DNA of 64,000 bases from Pegoplata infirma (GCA_963921195.1 OY992539.1:155714162-155778161), one strand, 5' to 3'; numbered from the stretch's first letter, positions 44,111 through 56,300 are shown. Notes: a model not told the origin generated them from the sequence alone. A program made the numbers and translations.

Positions 44111-44854
44111 CAGCAAAAACATCAAAAATTTTCTAAGTTAGTTTTGATATTATTTTAAGTAATTTTATACAAACAAATCTAAAATTTTGATCCAAAATTG
44201 TTGAAGAGAAAAATAATTTGCGTGATTTGAAGTCATTTTATTATATTTTTTAAATCTTATGTACTTCCAGTTTCGATTTCCTTTGTGAATGCTCTTTTAA
44301 CTAATTAAAGAAAATATTGTAATTTCGGAAAGTAATTCGAGAATATCGAGTAAGCGTAATAAGAAATTGTGTGAATTTCACTCGCGAGATTAGTGAGCGT
44401 AAAGAATAAGTTATGGACCCGTAACCGTACCCTAAAGTAGGTTTGGTTGTGAAGGATGACGCCGGTTTACACAAAAACCAACGTCAATAGAAGCCTTGAA
44501 GTGGCCCATTATGATTTCTTTAATGTTCGAGACCTTCTCTTCAATTTTATCACTCGCTCCAGTTATGCATTCCACTTTGAAGCCTTTATAAAAGCCAATA
44601 AGGCCCAAGGATTCTTGCTGCGAATTTCAAAAAGGGTATTATTACTCTTTCTGATTTTAATATAACAAAAACATTAATACGTTAGCAGTACGATTCGTTT
44701 TGGTGCATAATTAACACTTATTAGGCAATTCGCTATGTCGGCCATAGTAACTAAAAAGTTTTTACTCAAAACAATTACAACATTGAGTGTTGTTTTGTGT
44801 ACAAACTATCTAGTCACTCACTTTGGGCGTATTGCCCCATTAAGGTATTCGTGT
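44111..44854. other. Spacer with a weak LINE-like fragment
   Basis: AT-rich sequence of no clear class, except for the coding-like patch at 44456-44665 described separately. A stretch of GAGATTAGTGAGCG sequence at about 44385 recalls the TGAGTG word elements. Confidence 0.5.
44456..44665 (+). pseudogene. Possible LINE RT C-terminal scrap
   Basis: The frame contains FNVRDLLFNFITRSSYAF and FIKANKAQGFLLRISK. The latter resembles the KANKALGFLLR block that follows the RT domain in some LINEs. The match is short and the first third of the frame looks random. Alternative: chance open frame. Confidence 0.35.
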
Positions 44855-45120
44855 TTAAGCTTAGTAAGTTGTTTTTCACGTCAAAAATTTTAAAACTCCT
44901 AAAATCGTAATAAAAACTATTAAAAACAAAAACTTTTAAATATTAGAAGAAAGAAACAATCATAACAAATCGCAAATATCCATTTTATTGCAAAATGTAT
45001 GCTGTTTAATGTATTTAATCGTTAAAAAAAAAAATATTTAAAAGTTTCCGTTTTTAATAGTTTTTATTACGATTTTACGAGTTTCAAAATTTTTAGCGTA
45101 AAAAACTACTTAGCTTTAAG
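44855..45120. mobile_element. 266-bp foldback MITE
   Basis: Arms of about 85 bp pair: AAGCTTAGTAAGTTGTTTTT with, from the right, AAGCTAAGTAGTTTTTTACG, and both continue through AATCGTAATAAAAACTATTA. No gene; TSD not established. Confidence 0.75.
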
Positions 45121-45419
45121 TTAAATAAACAGTTGAGTGAGTCGTGAGTGATAGTTTTTCTTGAGTGAGCGTATGACAAAATTCACTAAAAATTCACCAA
45201 CCATATTCTCACTAATATCAAAAAGATTGTCAAAAATTAATTTAAAATCGCCGACAACTTCAAAGGATTTTATTCCTTAATTCAATTTTTCGTTCCAAAT
45301 AAAACTTTACTGATTGCATTCTTCAATCACATTTTAACACATCAAATGAATTCGTATTTGGTATAATTCGATTTTAGAATATTGAATTCATTAAATTAAT
45401 TTTTCATTCAATCTAATGC

Positions 45420-46274
45420 CACAGACTAAGTGTGCAATTACAATTCTGGCGTTGACTTTGAATTTTGTGTAAAGAGAGGGCGTTTGATTTAAACAAAGGC
45501 TTTGGCTTTGAATTTTGTTCTGGCGTTTGTTTGTATACACACACACAAAGAAGAACAGAAATATAATTATTTGGTGGAAGAAAAATACATTTTTCCTGAA
45601 AATTATTTTTTTTCGGTGAAACATAAAACTCCTTTGGTTTTGTTATTGATATTTTTTTGATACCTGTTTTTTTTTTTATAATAATTGGCGGTAAATTATA
45701 TTTTCACTTTCTTTTATATGTACTTTTCTTCTAATTTTCCAATATACAGATGTGTTTCATAAACAAGATATGAAACACATCACAAAATCAACCCTTTTTT
45801 TGTAAAAGACTGGCAACGCCAAAGCAAGAAAAAAATACTCACGAGAGAGCAAAGCCAAGAAAATAGAATTGATTCTTTTCTGGCTTTGAAACGCTAGCGT
45901 TGGCTTTGAATTTGTTCTACATACAAAATGTATGGGAACGAGCAAAATTAAAGGCCAACGCCAGAATTGTAATTGCACACTAATACAGACTCGACATAAG
46001 TGACAGGTGTCAAAAAAAGTAGTTTTGAACCATATGGTTAATATTTTCAAATTATTCTACGAATTAGGTTAGAAAGAGAAAACTGATATGACGCGCCATA
46101 AGAAAAATGGATGCCAGGTCGGTTTTTGTTGTCTCACTCACTCCTAAGTCGTAGAAAGTGTTGCCATGTTAGCGTAAAACGGACTAAAAACCGCTGTGTT
46201 TTCTCCTAAAATCGCTTAGTTTTTCCCCATTTTTTCTTGTAAAACTCTACTGTCGAGTCTGTATTTAGTCTGTG
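45420..46274. mobile_element. 301-bp MITE with a Harbinger-like MITE in its left TIR
   Basis: The right TIR, read outward, is CACAGACTAAATACAGACTC followed by GACA. The left TIR reads CACAGACTAA, is interrupted by the 551-bp element at 45430-45980, and resumes TACAGACTCGACA. Flanks are CTAATGC at 45413-45419 and 46275-46281 (7 bp exact). The CACAG terminus and near-8-bp duplication recall the MITE at 3432-3676, a possible relative. Confidence 0.88.
45430..45980. mobile_element. 551-bp Harbinger-like MITE, TAA TSD (copy 2)
   Basis: The same family as 12999-13545: same GTGTGCAATTACAATTCTGG ends, same CA-repeat, same TGGCAACGCCAAAGCAAG block, with few differences. TAA flanks both sides (45427-45429 and 45981-45983). 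Minus-strand frames crossing both copies (13321-13545 and 45757-46050) share peptides only because the DNA is shared; they resemble no known protein. Confidence 0.92.
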
Positions 46275-46281
46275 CTAATGC

Positions 46282-46740
46282 ATTCCAAGAAATATATTCA
46301 ATGTCGGTATTTAAACTGGAACGCCGTGACCAGAGTCATAACTAGAGAACTCATTCAAAAATGATTTCAAACTTCGAAGCTCTGATAATTCAAATTTTAA
46401 AAGCAAGTATTTTAATTTAATTAAAACCGATTTTTCGGTATTTTCAGCTTAATGTGTGCTCTTTTAATGTGAAGCAGCAAAAATTACGGAATTAAATTAT
46501 AATAATATTCAATCCCATATTATTTTTTCTGTCTGCTGCTTGCTGCTGCATTGTGAAGAAACAATAAACAAAATTGTCAATGTAGTGTATTTTTGGCAAA
46601 TACACGGTTTTTGATGTTTGTGTAGCGGTTTTTTGTAATACAATGTTGACATTATTGTTATTTTTTATTAAACAAAAAGTTCTAAAAAAATACAAACATT
46701 GTAATCTCAAAAAAATATTAATTTTTAATGGGCAAGTCCT
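46282..46740. other. No recognised feature
   Basis: AT-rich DNA. The minus-strand frame 46492-46710 has no recognisable domain. Confidence 0.5.
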
Positions 46741-48240
46741 TTTATCTTTATTTGGTTCTACGCAATTCTAAATACGGGGAAAAAATCCTGCTACAAATAT
46801 GATAAATTTTGGAGAACAAATGGATAGATGTATGAATCAAAGCAACCACCGAACATTTTTGCCTTGTGAACTCCAAACTGCCCAGTGAATGACTTTTATT
46901 AGCCGTCTCTGCCCAAAAAGTGCAGACCATATTACAAGTTTGGCAATGTTATTGATCAGTGATTGATGCTAAGACATTCTTGCGATGTCCGTCCATGGAA
47001 GATGCAGCTATACATATATGTCTTATGATCATAGCATGGTAAGTTCGTAAAGGTGAAAATTTGTCCAGGTGAACAAATTTTTTCTACTTTTGCACAACGA
47101 GTATGTCATTAAGTGTGTAACGCATCGAAATATCGGTCAGGGAAGAAAGTGCATATGGGGCATTCCAAGTTAAATCGGACAATTTGAAAAAAAAAAAATT
47201 TAGATTTTCCCAATTTGCTTACTCATTAGGGGTCATTTCCAAGACCGACCCCCATTTATTTTTACCCTCCAACATTTTTTTAAAACATACGCCCTAGCTC
47301 CACTCCCTAAGTAAGCTCGCATACAAATAACAGTTGGAGCAAATTTTATAAAAATGTGATTTTGAATGGAAGCCCACTTAGGGAGTGGAGATAGGGCGTA
47401 GGTATGTTTAACAAAAATAAATGGTGGTCGGTCTCACTAATGACCACTCTCGGACGCACCATTGGACCGGTAGAAGCTGATTAAATAAAAAAAAATTTAC
47501 AAAAAATAAAAAATTGTATGGGGACCGCCTTAATAGTTAAAGATAGAGGGTATGCGTGTTCAGAGAAAATGTTTGGACTAAAAAAATATTGTGGGTCGGT
47601 CATACATTTGATTGCTCTAAGGGCACTCTTAGGGCAATTAGAGCCGTTGGAGCAAATTTTAAAATATGTCATTTTGTGTGGGAGCCCCCTTAAAAATTGA
47701 AGATGGGGTATTAGTTTGTTCCGAAGAAATGTTGAGATGTAAAAATTAATGGGGGTCGGTCTTGGAAATGACCCCTCTATTACGAACCATTGGAGCAGTA
47801 GAAATGATTTAAGATTAGAAAATTGCAATAAAATTTTTTAAAAAATAGTAATAATAGTTATCCCACGATTCTACTGGGCAAAAAATTTGTAGAATCTATA
47901 GAAGTTTTACACAAAAAAAATTAAAAAAAAAACAATGAGTACATATATTTGCAAAAATGAGATTTAAATTTTAAAACTTAAAAATGGCATACTAGACCAC
48001 TTTTAAGAATTTTTTTGGATTTTTTTTTTAAAGTACTTAAAAAAAAAATTTAAAAAAAAAAAAATTGTAATTTGGACCATTATTGAAGAAGTTTTGAGTA
48101 AAAGAAGTTTAAGTAAAGGATATCTTTTGAAATCTAAAAAAAAAATTATTCAAAGTGTCAGATTTGACATGGAATGCCCCATATGTATACGTACAAATAA
48201 TATTGATCGATTGTAAGACATTCTAGCACACACCCTCTTC
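46741..48240. mobile_element. TACCCTC-type repeat, degraded, split by a TA-site element
   Basis: AAGACATTCTTGCGATGTCC (46972), GTAACGCATCGAAATATCGG (47118) and, beyond the insertion, TATTGATCGATTGTAAGACA (48202) follow the order of the repeat at 27325. The 1-kb element at 47156-48181 interrupts it. Confidence 0.6.
47156..48181. mobile_element. 1.03-kb element with TGGGGCATTCC ends, TA target
   Basis: Ends TGGGGCATTCCAAGTTAAAT and, from the right, TGGGGCATTCCATGTCAAAT, paired for about 34 bp. TA flanks both sides (47154-47155 and 48182-48183; ATAT would also fit). The interior is a set of mirrored modules: GACCGACCCCCATTTATTTT (47249), GGTGGTCGGTCTCACTAATG (47424), GGGGGTCGGTCTTGGAAATG (47752). 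An opposite-orientation partial copy is at 14590-15545. Open frames across it are modular translations. Confidence 0.82.
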
Positions 48241-48729
48241 AAGTAAATTTAGGTTTGTAAAAATGGTGACGAAATGGCTTTTCATTCCTCTTTATTCAGA
48301 GCTAGAAAAATTGTTAAGACTATCGTATTCTTTTTAATTTTCACCTAAAACATACAAGTAGTTGTAAATATAAGTTATTTAAAACAAAAAAAGTCACCAA
48401 TATTTGCTCTTGTTGTTAATTTCATACAAGAAATTTGGTTTTTCACTACTTGTTAATTGCGAAAAAAAAAACTCTTTTTGGCCAAACAAATGGAAAGCGA
48501 TTTGGGGAACTTTTTCCTACAAATCTGATTTTGCACATTTACGAACTTAGCCACCCTATTATTATAAAACATATTTGTCGCAACTTGAAAAGACTATTCC
48601 TTTTATTTTGGTTTGTTTATTGGCTTCCAAAGACGGACGAAAGTAATGATCATTGCTACAATGCCTTAGAATCGATCACTGATGAATAATACATGTAATT
48701 GATGGGGTGCTAGTCCGATATTTCAATGC
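48241..48729. other. No recognised gene
   Basis: An 84-codon frame (48435-48689) shows no motif I recognise and is not supported. Confidence 0.5.
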
Positions 48730-48737
48730 GGAATAAC

Positions 48738-49134
48738 CAGTGACGGTCCGTGAAGTTGTCACTGGGTGTTCCCTAATTTATAAAAAAAGAAAATTTAAGT
48801 ATATAATTCGTGTTTTTCTGGACCTAACGCATTCCCGAGATAGGTAAAGATGGGATGTTACTAGTTTTGTATATTTTTAAATGAGATGCAGCCCAAATTC
48901 TATTTTATTGTCATTTTGTTGCCTCACCACATCGACAATTAACAAAAAACATTATTTCGCAAATAAATGCAGTACAAAAATTAATTTTGGATGCATGTCA
49001 ATTAAAAAAATTAAAACTGAGGCTTTGTGTATCACGGGAACGTGTTACGTCCAGAAAAACGTATTTTATATACATAATTTTTATATTTTAAATAAGTAGA
49101 GAACACCCAGTGACAACTTCACGGACCGTCACTG
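48738..49134. mobile_element. 397-bp hAT-type MITE
   Basis: Near-perfect 34-bp terminal inverted repeats start CAGTGACGGTCCGTGAAGTT. The 8-bp TSD GGAATAAC lies at 48730-48737 and 49135-49142. The interior is AT-rich; a 72-codon frame inside is not supported. Confidence 0.95.
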
Positions 49135-49142
49135 GGAATAAC

Positions 49143-49432
49143 CCCCCACAATGGTTGGAAGGTTAAAAATTATTATTTTTTTGTAATTTCTTAGTAACAT
49201 TAAATGTATTATTTATGCAAATTTAATTTAAATTTTTTTGTAACCTAAAAGAAAATAAACACAAATTAATTCAATAACAACATAAAAAATATTGGTTTTA
49301 TTTTTAAAAATTGCTAGTCCAAATTTTTTTAAACAAATTTATATGAAATATCAGATCATATATTGTTTAATATAATTGGATAAAATTTTACAAAACCAGA
49401 TTAGACCAAAATTCGGATCTAATTAAATCTAA
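49143..49432. mobile_element. CCCGAGT-family fragment flanking the Helitron-like element (left)
   Basis: AATATAATTGGATAAAATTT and CAGATTAGACCAAAATTCGG (from about 49366) match the interior of CCCGAGT elements. The same sequence class resumes at 55792 after the Helitron-like element and ends at 55938 with TTTTTTTACTCGGG. Confidence 0.65.
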
Positions 49433-50139
49433 TCTATATATATAAAAGAGTGTGGTGACTGACTGACTGACTGACTGACTGACTGATTGGCAATAATCAT
49501 CGCCCAGCCCAAACCGCTGAAGCTAGAGACTTGAAATTTGGAATGTAGGTTCGGCTCCCGACAAAACCACCCACTAAGAAGGGATTTTTGGAAATTCCGA
49601 TTTTAAGGGGGGCAAAAGGGGGGAAATAGGGCCCTTTGGGGGATTTTGTATCTTTTGAACTAATAGTCCTAGAAACTTCAAATTTGAACTCTAGGATCCT
49701 CTCGCGGAAATAAAATTTCGAAAAAAATATTTTTGGAAAATTCCGCCTCCAAGGGGGGGAAAAAGGGGAAAATAGGGCAAATTGGTACATTTTTTATATT
49801 CTAAACAAATGGTCCCAGAAACTTGAAATTTTAAGTCTAGGACCCTCTCGCGGAAATAACATTTTGGAAAAAGTAATATTTTGAAAATTCAGTTTCTAAG
49901 GTTGGGGGGAGGGGGAAAATAGGGCAAGTTGGTACATTTTGTATCTTCTGAACTAATGGTCCTACAATCTTGAAATTTTGAATATAGGATACTCTCGCGG
50001 AAATAACATTTTGAAAAAAGTACTTTTTTGAAAATTCCGGTTTTAAGGGGGGCAAAAAGGGGGAAAATAGGGCAATTTTGTGAATTTTGAACAAATGGTC
50101 CTAGAAACTAGATATTTGAACTATAGTATCCTCTCGGGG

Positions 50140-50410
50140 AAAAAACATTTTTTTACTAAAATTTTTTCACTCAAAATTTTTTTTCACTCAAAATTTTTTT
50201 TGACTCAAAATTTTTTTTTTTACAAATTTTTTTTTTTTTACAATTTTTTTTTTTTACAAATTTTTTTTCTCACAAATTTTTTTTTACTCAAAATTTTTTT
50301 TACTCAAAATTTTTTTTCACTCAAAAATTTTTTTTCACTCAAATTTTTTTTTCACTCAAAATTTTTTTTCACTCAAAAAAATTTTTTTTTACAAATTTTT
50401 TTTACATTTT
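50140..50410. repeat. T-rich CACTCAAAATTTTTTT expansion (first)
   Basis: About 15 short units of T8-10 plus CACTCAAAA or TACAAA replace part of an array unit. A similar expansion at 50630-50860 follows the same array context (TCTCGGGGAAAAAACATTTT), so the two were probably duplicated together. Confidence 0.88.
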
Positions 50411-50629
50411 GTATCTTCTGAACTAATGGTCCTACAATCTTGAAATTTTAAATATAGTATACTCTCGCGGAAATAACATTTTGAAAAAAGTACTTTTTTG
50501 AAAATTCCGGTTTTAAGGGGGACACAAAGCGGGAAAATATGGCAATTTGGTGAATTTTGAACTAATGGCCCTAGAAACTAGATATTTGAACTATAGTATC
50601 CTCTCGGGGAAAAACATTTTTTTACTAAA

Positions 50630-50860
50630 ATTTGTTCACTCAAAATTTTTTTTTGACTCAAAAATTTTTTTTTTACAAATTTTTTTTTTACAATTTTTTT
50701 TTCACTCAAATTTTTTTTTTACTCAAAATTTTTTTTCAATCAAAAATTTTTTTTACTCAAAATTTTTTTTCACTCAAAATTTTTTTTTACTCATAATTTT
50801 TTTTCACTCAAAATTTTTTTTTTTACAAATTTTTTTTCACTCAAATTTTTTTTCACTCAA
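50630..50860. repeat. T-rich CACTCAAAATTTTTTT expansion (second)
   Basis: The same motif class as 50140-50410, beginning after the same array position. Its low-complexity frames are not genes. Confidence 0.88.
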
Positions 50861-53800
50861 AAAACCCAGAAACCTGAAATTTTGACTATAGGATCCTCTC
50901 GCGGAAATAATATTCTGAAGAAAGTACTTTTTTAAAAAGGCACTTCTAAGAAGGGGAAAAGGGGGAAAATTGGGAAATTTGGTACATTTTCTTTTCTCTG
51001 ACCTAATGGTCCTAGAAACTTAAAGTTTGGACTATAAGATCCTCTCGCGGAAAAAACATTCCGAAACAAAGTTTTTTTTCAATCCCGCTTCTTGGGTGGT
51101 AAAAAGGGGGATAATAGGACAATTTGGTACACTTTGTATGTTCTGAACTAATTTTCCCAGAAACTTAAAAATTTTGACTATGGGATCCTTCGCGGAAATA
51201 ACATTGTGAAGAAAGTTCTATTTTGAAAATTTCGCTTCTAAGGGGGAAAGTTGGGTAATTTTGTGTCTGCTGAACTAATGGTCGTAGATCCTTGAAATTT
51301 GGGCTGTACGATTCTCTCGCGGAAATAACTTTCTGAAAGAAGTACTTTTTGAAAATTCCGGTTTTTATTTGCTAAACAAATAGGACTGCACGATCCTCTC
51401 GCGTGGACTGCACGATCTTCTCGCGGAAATAACATTCTGAAAAAAGTACTTTTTTGAAAATTCCGCTTTAAAGGGGGAAAAAGAGGAAGGTAGGGCAATT
51501 TTGTATCTGCTGAAAATATGGTCCTAGATACTTGAAATTTGGAGTGAATGAACCTCTCGCGGAAATAACATTCTAAAGGAAGTACTTTTTCAAAATTCTG
51601 GGGGGAAATCGGTAAAGTAGGGCAATTTTGAATCTGCTGAACTAATGGTTCTTAATACTTGAAATTTTAACTGTAAGATCCTTTCGCGAAAATAACATTC
51701 TTAAAGTAGAACTTTTCAAAAAATCCGCTTCTACGGGGAAAAAGGGGGAAAGTAGGGCAATTTTGTATCTGCTGAACTAATGGTCCTAGATACTTGAAAT
51801 TTGAACTGTACAATCCTCTCGCGGAAATAATATTCTAAAGAAGTACTTTTTGAAAATTCCGGGGGAAAATGGGGGTGAGTGGGGTAATTTTGAATCTGCT
51901 GAACTCATGGTCCTAGATACTTGAAATTTCAACCGTACGATCCTCTCGCGGAAATAACATTGTTAAAGAAAAACTTTTTTAAAAATTACGCTTCTACGGG
52001 GAAAAAGGGGGAAAGTAGGGCAATTTTGTATCTGCTGAACTAATGGTCCTAGATACTTAAAATTTTAACTGAACAATCCTATCCCGAAAATAACATTCTA
52101 AAAGAAGTACATTTTTGAAAATTCGTTTTTAAAGGGGGAAAAATGGGGAAAGAAGGGCAATTTCGTATCTGCTAAACGAATGGTCCCAAAAACTTGAAAT
52201 TTTAACTCTACTCTCGCGGAAAAAAACATTTTGTAAAAAGTAATATTTTGAAAAATCCTTTTATAAGGGTGGGGGTGGTGGAAGAAGGGGTTTAATAATG
52301 CAATTTTGTATCTTCTGAACAAACTTGAAATTTTGAATCTGGATGCTCTTGCGGCAATTATTTTTTGAAAAATATATTTTTTAAAATTTTGGTTTTAAGT
52401 AGGCCCAAAAGGGGGAAAATAGGGCAATTTGCTAAACTTTAAATTAATGGTCTTAGAAACATGACATTGGGAATATAGGATCATCTCGCGGCAATAACAT
52501 TCTAAAAGAAGTACTTTTTTGAAAATTTCGCATTTAAGGGGAAGAAAGGGGGAAAGTAGTGCAATTTTGTATATGCTAAAGTAATGGTCCTAGATACTTG
52601 AAAATTGGACTGTACGATTCTCCCGTGGAAATAACATTCGGAAAGGAATACTTTTTTAAAAATTCCTCTTTTAAGGGGAAAAAGAGGGGAAAATAGAGCA
52701 ATTTTGAATCTGCTGAACTAAGGGTCCTAGATACTTGAAAATTGGACTGTACGATCCTCCCGCGGAAATAACATTCGGAAAGAAATACTTTTTTAAAAAT
52801 TCTTCTTTAAGGGGGAAAAAGGGAGATAGTAGGCCAATTTTGTATCTGCTGAACAAATAGTCATAGATACTTTAAAATTGGACTGCACAATCCTCTCGCG
52901 GAAATAAAATTCGAATGGAGGACTTTTTGGAAAATTCCGCCTCTAAGAGGGAAAAGGAGGAAAGTAGGCAATTTTGTATCTGCTGAACTAATGGTCCGGG
53001 AGACTTGAAATTTGGACTGTACGATCTTTTCGCGAAAATAACATTCTGAAAGAAGTACTTTTTTAAATATTCCGATTTTGAGTGGGAAAAAGGGGAAAGT
53101 AGGGCAATTTTGTATCTGCTGAAATAATGGTCCTATATCTTGAAATTTGGACTGTACGATCCTCTCGCGGAAATAACATTCTCAAGGAAGTACTTTTTTG
53201 AAAACTCTACTCTTGAGGGAGGAAAAAGGGGAAGGTAGGGCAATTTTGTATCTGCTGAACTAATGGTCCTCGATACTTAAAATTTAACTGTACGATCCTC
53301 TCGCGGATATAACATTCTAAAAGAAGTACTTTTTTTAAATTCTGCTTCCATGGGGGGAAAAGGGAGAAAGTAGGGTAATTTTGAATCTGCTTAACTAATA
53401 GTCCTACATACTTGAAGTTTGGACTGTACGATCCTCTCGCGGAAAGAACATTCTAGAAGAAGTACTTTTTTGAAAGTTCTCCTTCTAAAGGGGGAAAAGG
53501 TGGAAAGTAGGGAAATTCTGTATCTGCTGAACTAATGATCATAGATACTTAAAATTTGAACTGTACGATCCTCTTGCGGAAAAAGTACTTATTGTGGCAA
53601 GTTCCGCTTCTAAGGGGGAAAAGGCGGAAAGTAGGGCAATTTTGTATCTGCTGAACTAATGGTCCTAGATACTTGAAATTTAGACTGCACGATCCTCTCT
53701 CTTGGAATTAACATTCTGAAAGAAGTACTTTTTTTGAAAATTCCGATTTCAAGGGGGAAAACGGGGAAGGTAGGGCAATTTTGTATCTGCTGAACTAATG

Positions 53801-55791
53801 GTTCTAGATACTTGAAATTTGGCTGAACGATCCTCTCGCGGAAATAACATTCTTAAGAAAGTACTTTTCAAAATTCTGGGGGAAAAAGGGGGAAAGAAGG
53901 GCAATTTTGAATCTGCTGAACTAATGGTCCTAGATTCTTGAAATTTGAACTGAACGATCCTTTCGCAAAAATAACATACTTAAAGAACTTTTTTAAAAAT
54001 TCCACTTCTAAGGGGGAAAAAGGGGAAAGTAGGGCCCTTTGGGGGATTTTGTATCTTTTGAACTAATAGTTTTAGAAACTTGAAATTTGGACTCTATAAT
54101 CCTCTCGCGAAAAAAAAATAAAAAAATATTTTTTTGAAAATTCCGCCTCCAAGGTGGGGAAAATAGAGCAAATTGGTACATTTTTTATTTTCTGGACAAA
54201 TGGTCCCAGGAACTTGAAATTTGGACTCTAAAATCCTCTCGCAGAATTAACATGCGGAAAACAAAATTTTTTGAAAATTCCGCTTCCAAGGGTGGGAAAA
54301 TAGGGAAAATCTGTGAATTTTTTATCTTCTGAACAAATGGTCCCAGAAATGTGAAGTTTGGTCTTTAGGATCCTCTCGCGGAAACAACATTCCGAAAAAA
54401 ATATTGTTTGAAAAATTCCTCCTCCAAGGTGGGAAAGGGGGGAGGGGGGGGGGAATAGGGAAAATCGGTACATTATTTATCTTTTAAACAAATGGTTCCA
54501 GAAACTTGAAATTTGAACTCTAGGATCATCTCGCAAAAAAAACATCTTGAAAAAAGTAGATGGGGGAAAATAGGGCAATTTTGTATCTTCTGAACTAAAA
54601 CTTTAAGTTTTGATCCTCTCGCGAAAATAATTTTTTGAAAAATACACTTTTTGAAAATTTTGGTTTTAAGGAGGGCCAAGAGGGGCAAAATAGGGCAATT
54701 CGGTAAATTTTAAACTAATGGTCTTAAAAACATGACATTTGCAATATAGGATCATCTCGCGGAATAACATATTGAAAGAAGTACTTTTTTGAAAATTACT
54801 TTTTAAAGGGGGAAAGAAGGGCAATTTTGTATCTGCTGAACTAATGGTCCTAGATATTGAAGTTTGGACTGTACGATCCTCTCGCGGAAATAACATTCTG
54901 GAAGAAGTACTTTTTTTGAAAAAACTGCTTCTATAGGGGGAAAAAGAGGGAAAGTAGGGAAAATTTGAAATTTGAATCCTCTTGCGGAAACAACATTCTA
55001 ATGGAAGTACTTTTTTGAAAATTTTGCTTCTACGGGGAAAAAGGGGGAAATTAGGGCAATTTTGTATCTGCTGAACTAAAGGTCCTAGATACTTGAAATT
55101 TGGAATGTACGATCCTCTCGCGGAAAAAAAACATTCTGAAAGAAGTACTTTTTTAAAAATTTTGTTTTTTAGGTGAAAAGGGGGAAAAGTAGGGCAATTT
55201 TGTATCTGCTGAACTAATGGTCCTAGATACTTGAATTTTGAACTGTTTTGTATCAGCTGAACTAATGGTTCTAGATACTTGAAGTTTGGACTGTACGATC
55301 CTCTAGCGGAAATAACATTCTGGAAGAAGCACTTTATTAGTAAATTCTGCTTCTAAGGGGGGAAAATGGGGAAAGTAGGGCAATTTTGTAACTGCTGAAT
55401 TAATGGTCCTAAATACTTGAAATTTGGACTGTACGATCCTTTCGCGGAAATAACATTCCAAAATAAGTACTTTTATGAAAATTCTGCTTCTAATAGGGAA
55501 AAATGGAGAATGTAGACATACTTAAAATTGGTACTTTACGATCCACTCACGGAAATTACATTCTGGGAAAATAAATTTTTGAATTTTCGCTTCAATTTGG
55601 TACACATTGTTCCTTATGCACTAATGTTCCTTGAAACTTAAAGTTTTGCAACTTTAAATCTACTCAAAATATAATATTTTAAAGGTCGAAACTAACAATT
55701 TTTATGTTTAATTAAAAATTAATAAGAATTTGAAGTAATAAAGTTGTTTTTTACAGCTAACCGGTAACGAAGTACCGGGCGAGTTAGCTAG

Positions 55792-56300
55792 TAATATCAT
55801 ATATGATATTATTAGATAATTTTAGATAATTTCTGATACAGCCAATTTTGAGATCAGATTAGATCAATTTAGAGCTGCTACTAGATTAATTTAGATATAA
55901 TTACATAAAGGACCAGATTAATTTTTTTACTCGGGATATTCGTGATAAAAAAGTGGTGCTTGGAAAAAACTTAGAAAAACAAAAAAATATGAAGTCATAT
56001 GAAATTTTATATAAAACACGTTGCAAATATTTGCGTTCTTGGAAAAAACTTAGAAAAATTAAAAAATAATGGAGGCACATAAAATTTTATATAAAACACT
56101 TAGAAATTTGTAATGATGCATGGGACCAGATGTTACAACATATAATTACGTATGTCGATATCTTAAAAAAATCGCACATCAAAATTTATTATATAAATTT
56201 ATCTCGCAAGACATAGTGTCACACATGATCATATATGAAATAATATGACTATATAAAAGTATATAAGATCATATTAAATTATTTTTACTCGGGTTATTAT
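55792..56300. mobile_element. CCCGAGT-family copies, right of the Helitron-like element
   Basis: One right terminus ends at 55938 (ACTCGGG). A second element follows in reverse orientation (TAGTGTCACACATGATCATA, AAAGTATATAAGATCATATT) and ends at about 56296 with ACTCGGG. The latter corresponds to 25065-25260 and 62470-62690. Confidence 0.72.

Larger units (their letters stand above)
49560..55600 (+). repeat. ~127-135 bp tandem array inside the Helitron-like element
   Basis: Roughly 45 degenerate units by eye. Each has ATCCTCTCGCGGAAATAACA, then GAAGTACTTTTTTGAAAATT, a G-rich block (GGGGGAAAAAGGGGGAAAGT), GGGCAATTTTGTATCTGCTG and AATGGTCCTAGATACTTGAA. Example spacing of CTCTCGCGG: 51816 to 51943, 127 bp. 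The many short minus-strand frames (49497-54896) with recurring FPPLK or SPFFP peptides are array translations. Confidence 0.92.
49433..55791 (+). mobile_element. Helitron-like element, 6.36 kb, mostly tandem array
   Basis: The 5' end is TCTATATATATAAAAGAG followed by a (GACT)n run. The 3' end is GCTAG, preceded by a perfect hairpin (CCGGTA, 6-nt loop, TACCGG; 55761-55778). The left flank ends in A and the right flank starts with T, with no duplication. The TC start, CTAG end with an upstream hairpin and A^T insertion are the Helitron signature. No Rep/helicase is encoded, so it is non-autonomous. It sits inside a CCCGAGT element. Confidence 0.8.

Noticed and set aside
49497..54896. Many short minus-strand frames with proline- and phenylalanine-rich peptides
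   Set aside because: Translations of the ~130-bp array in the Helitron-like element; frames break at each variant unit.
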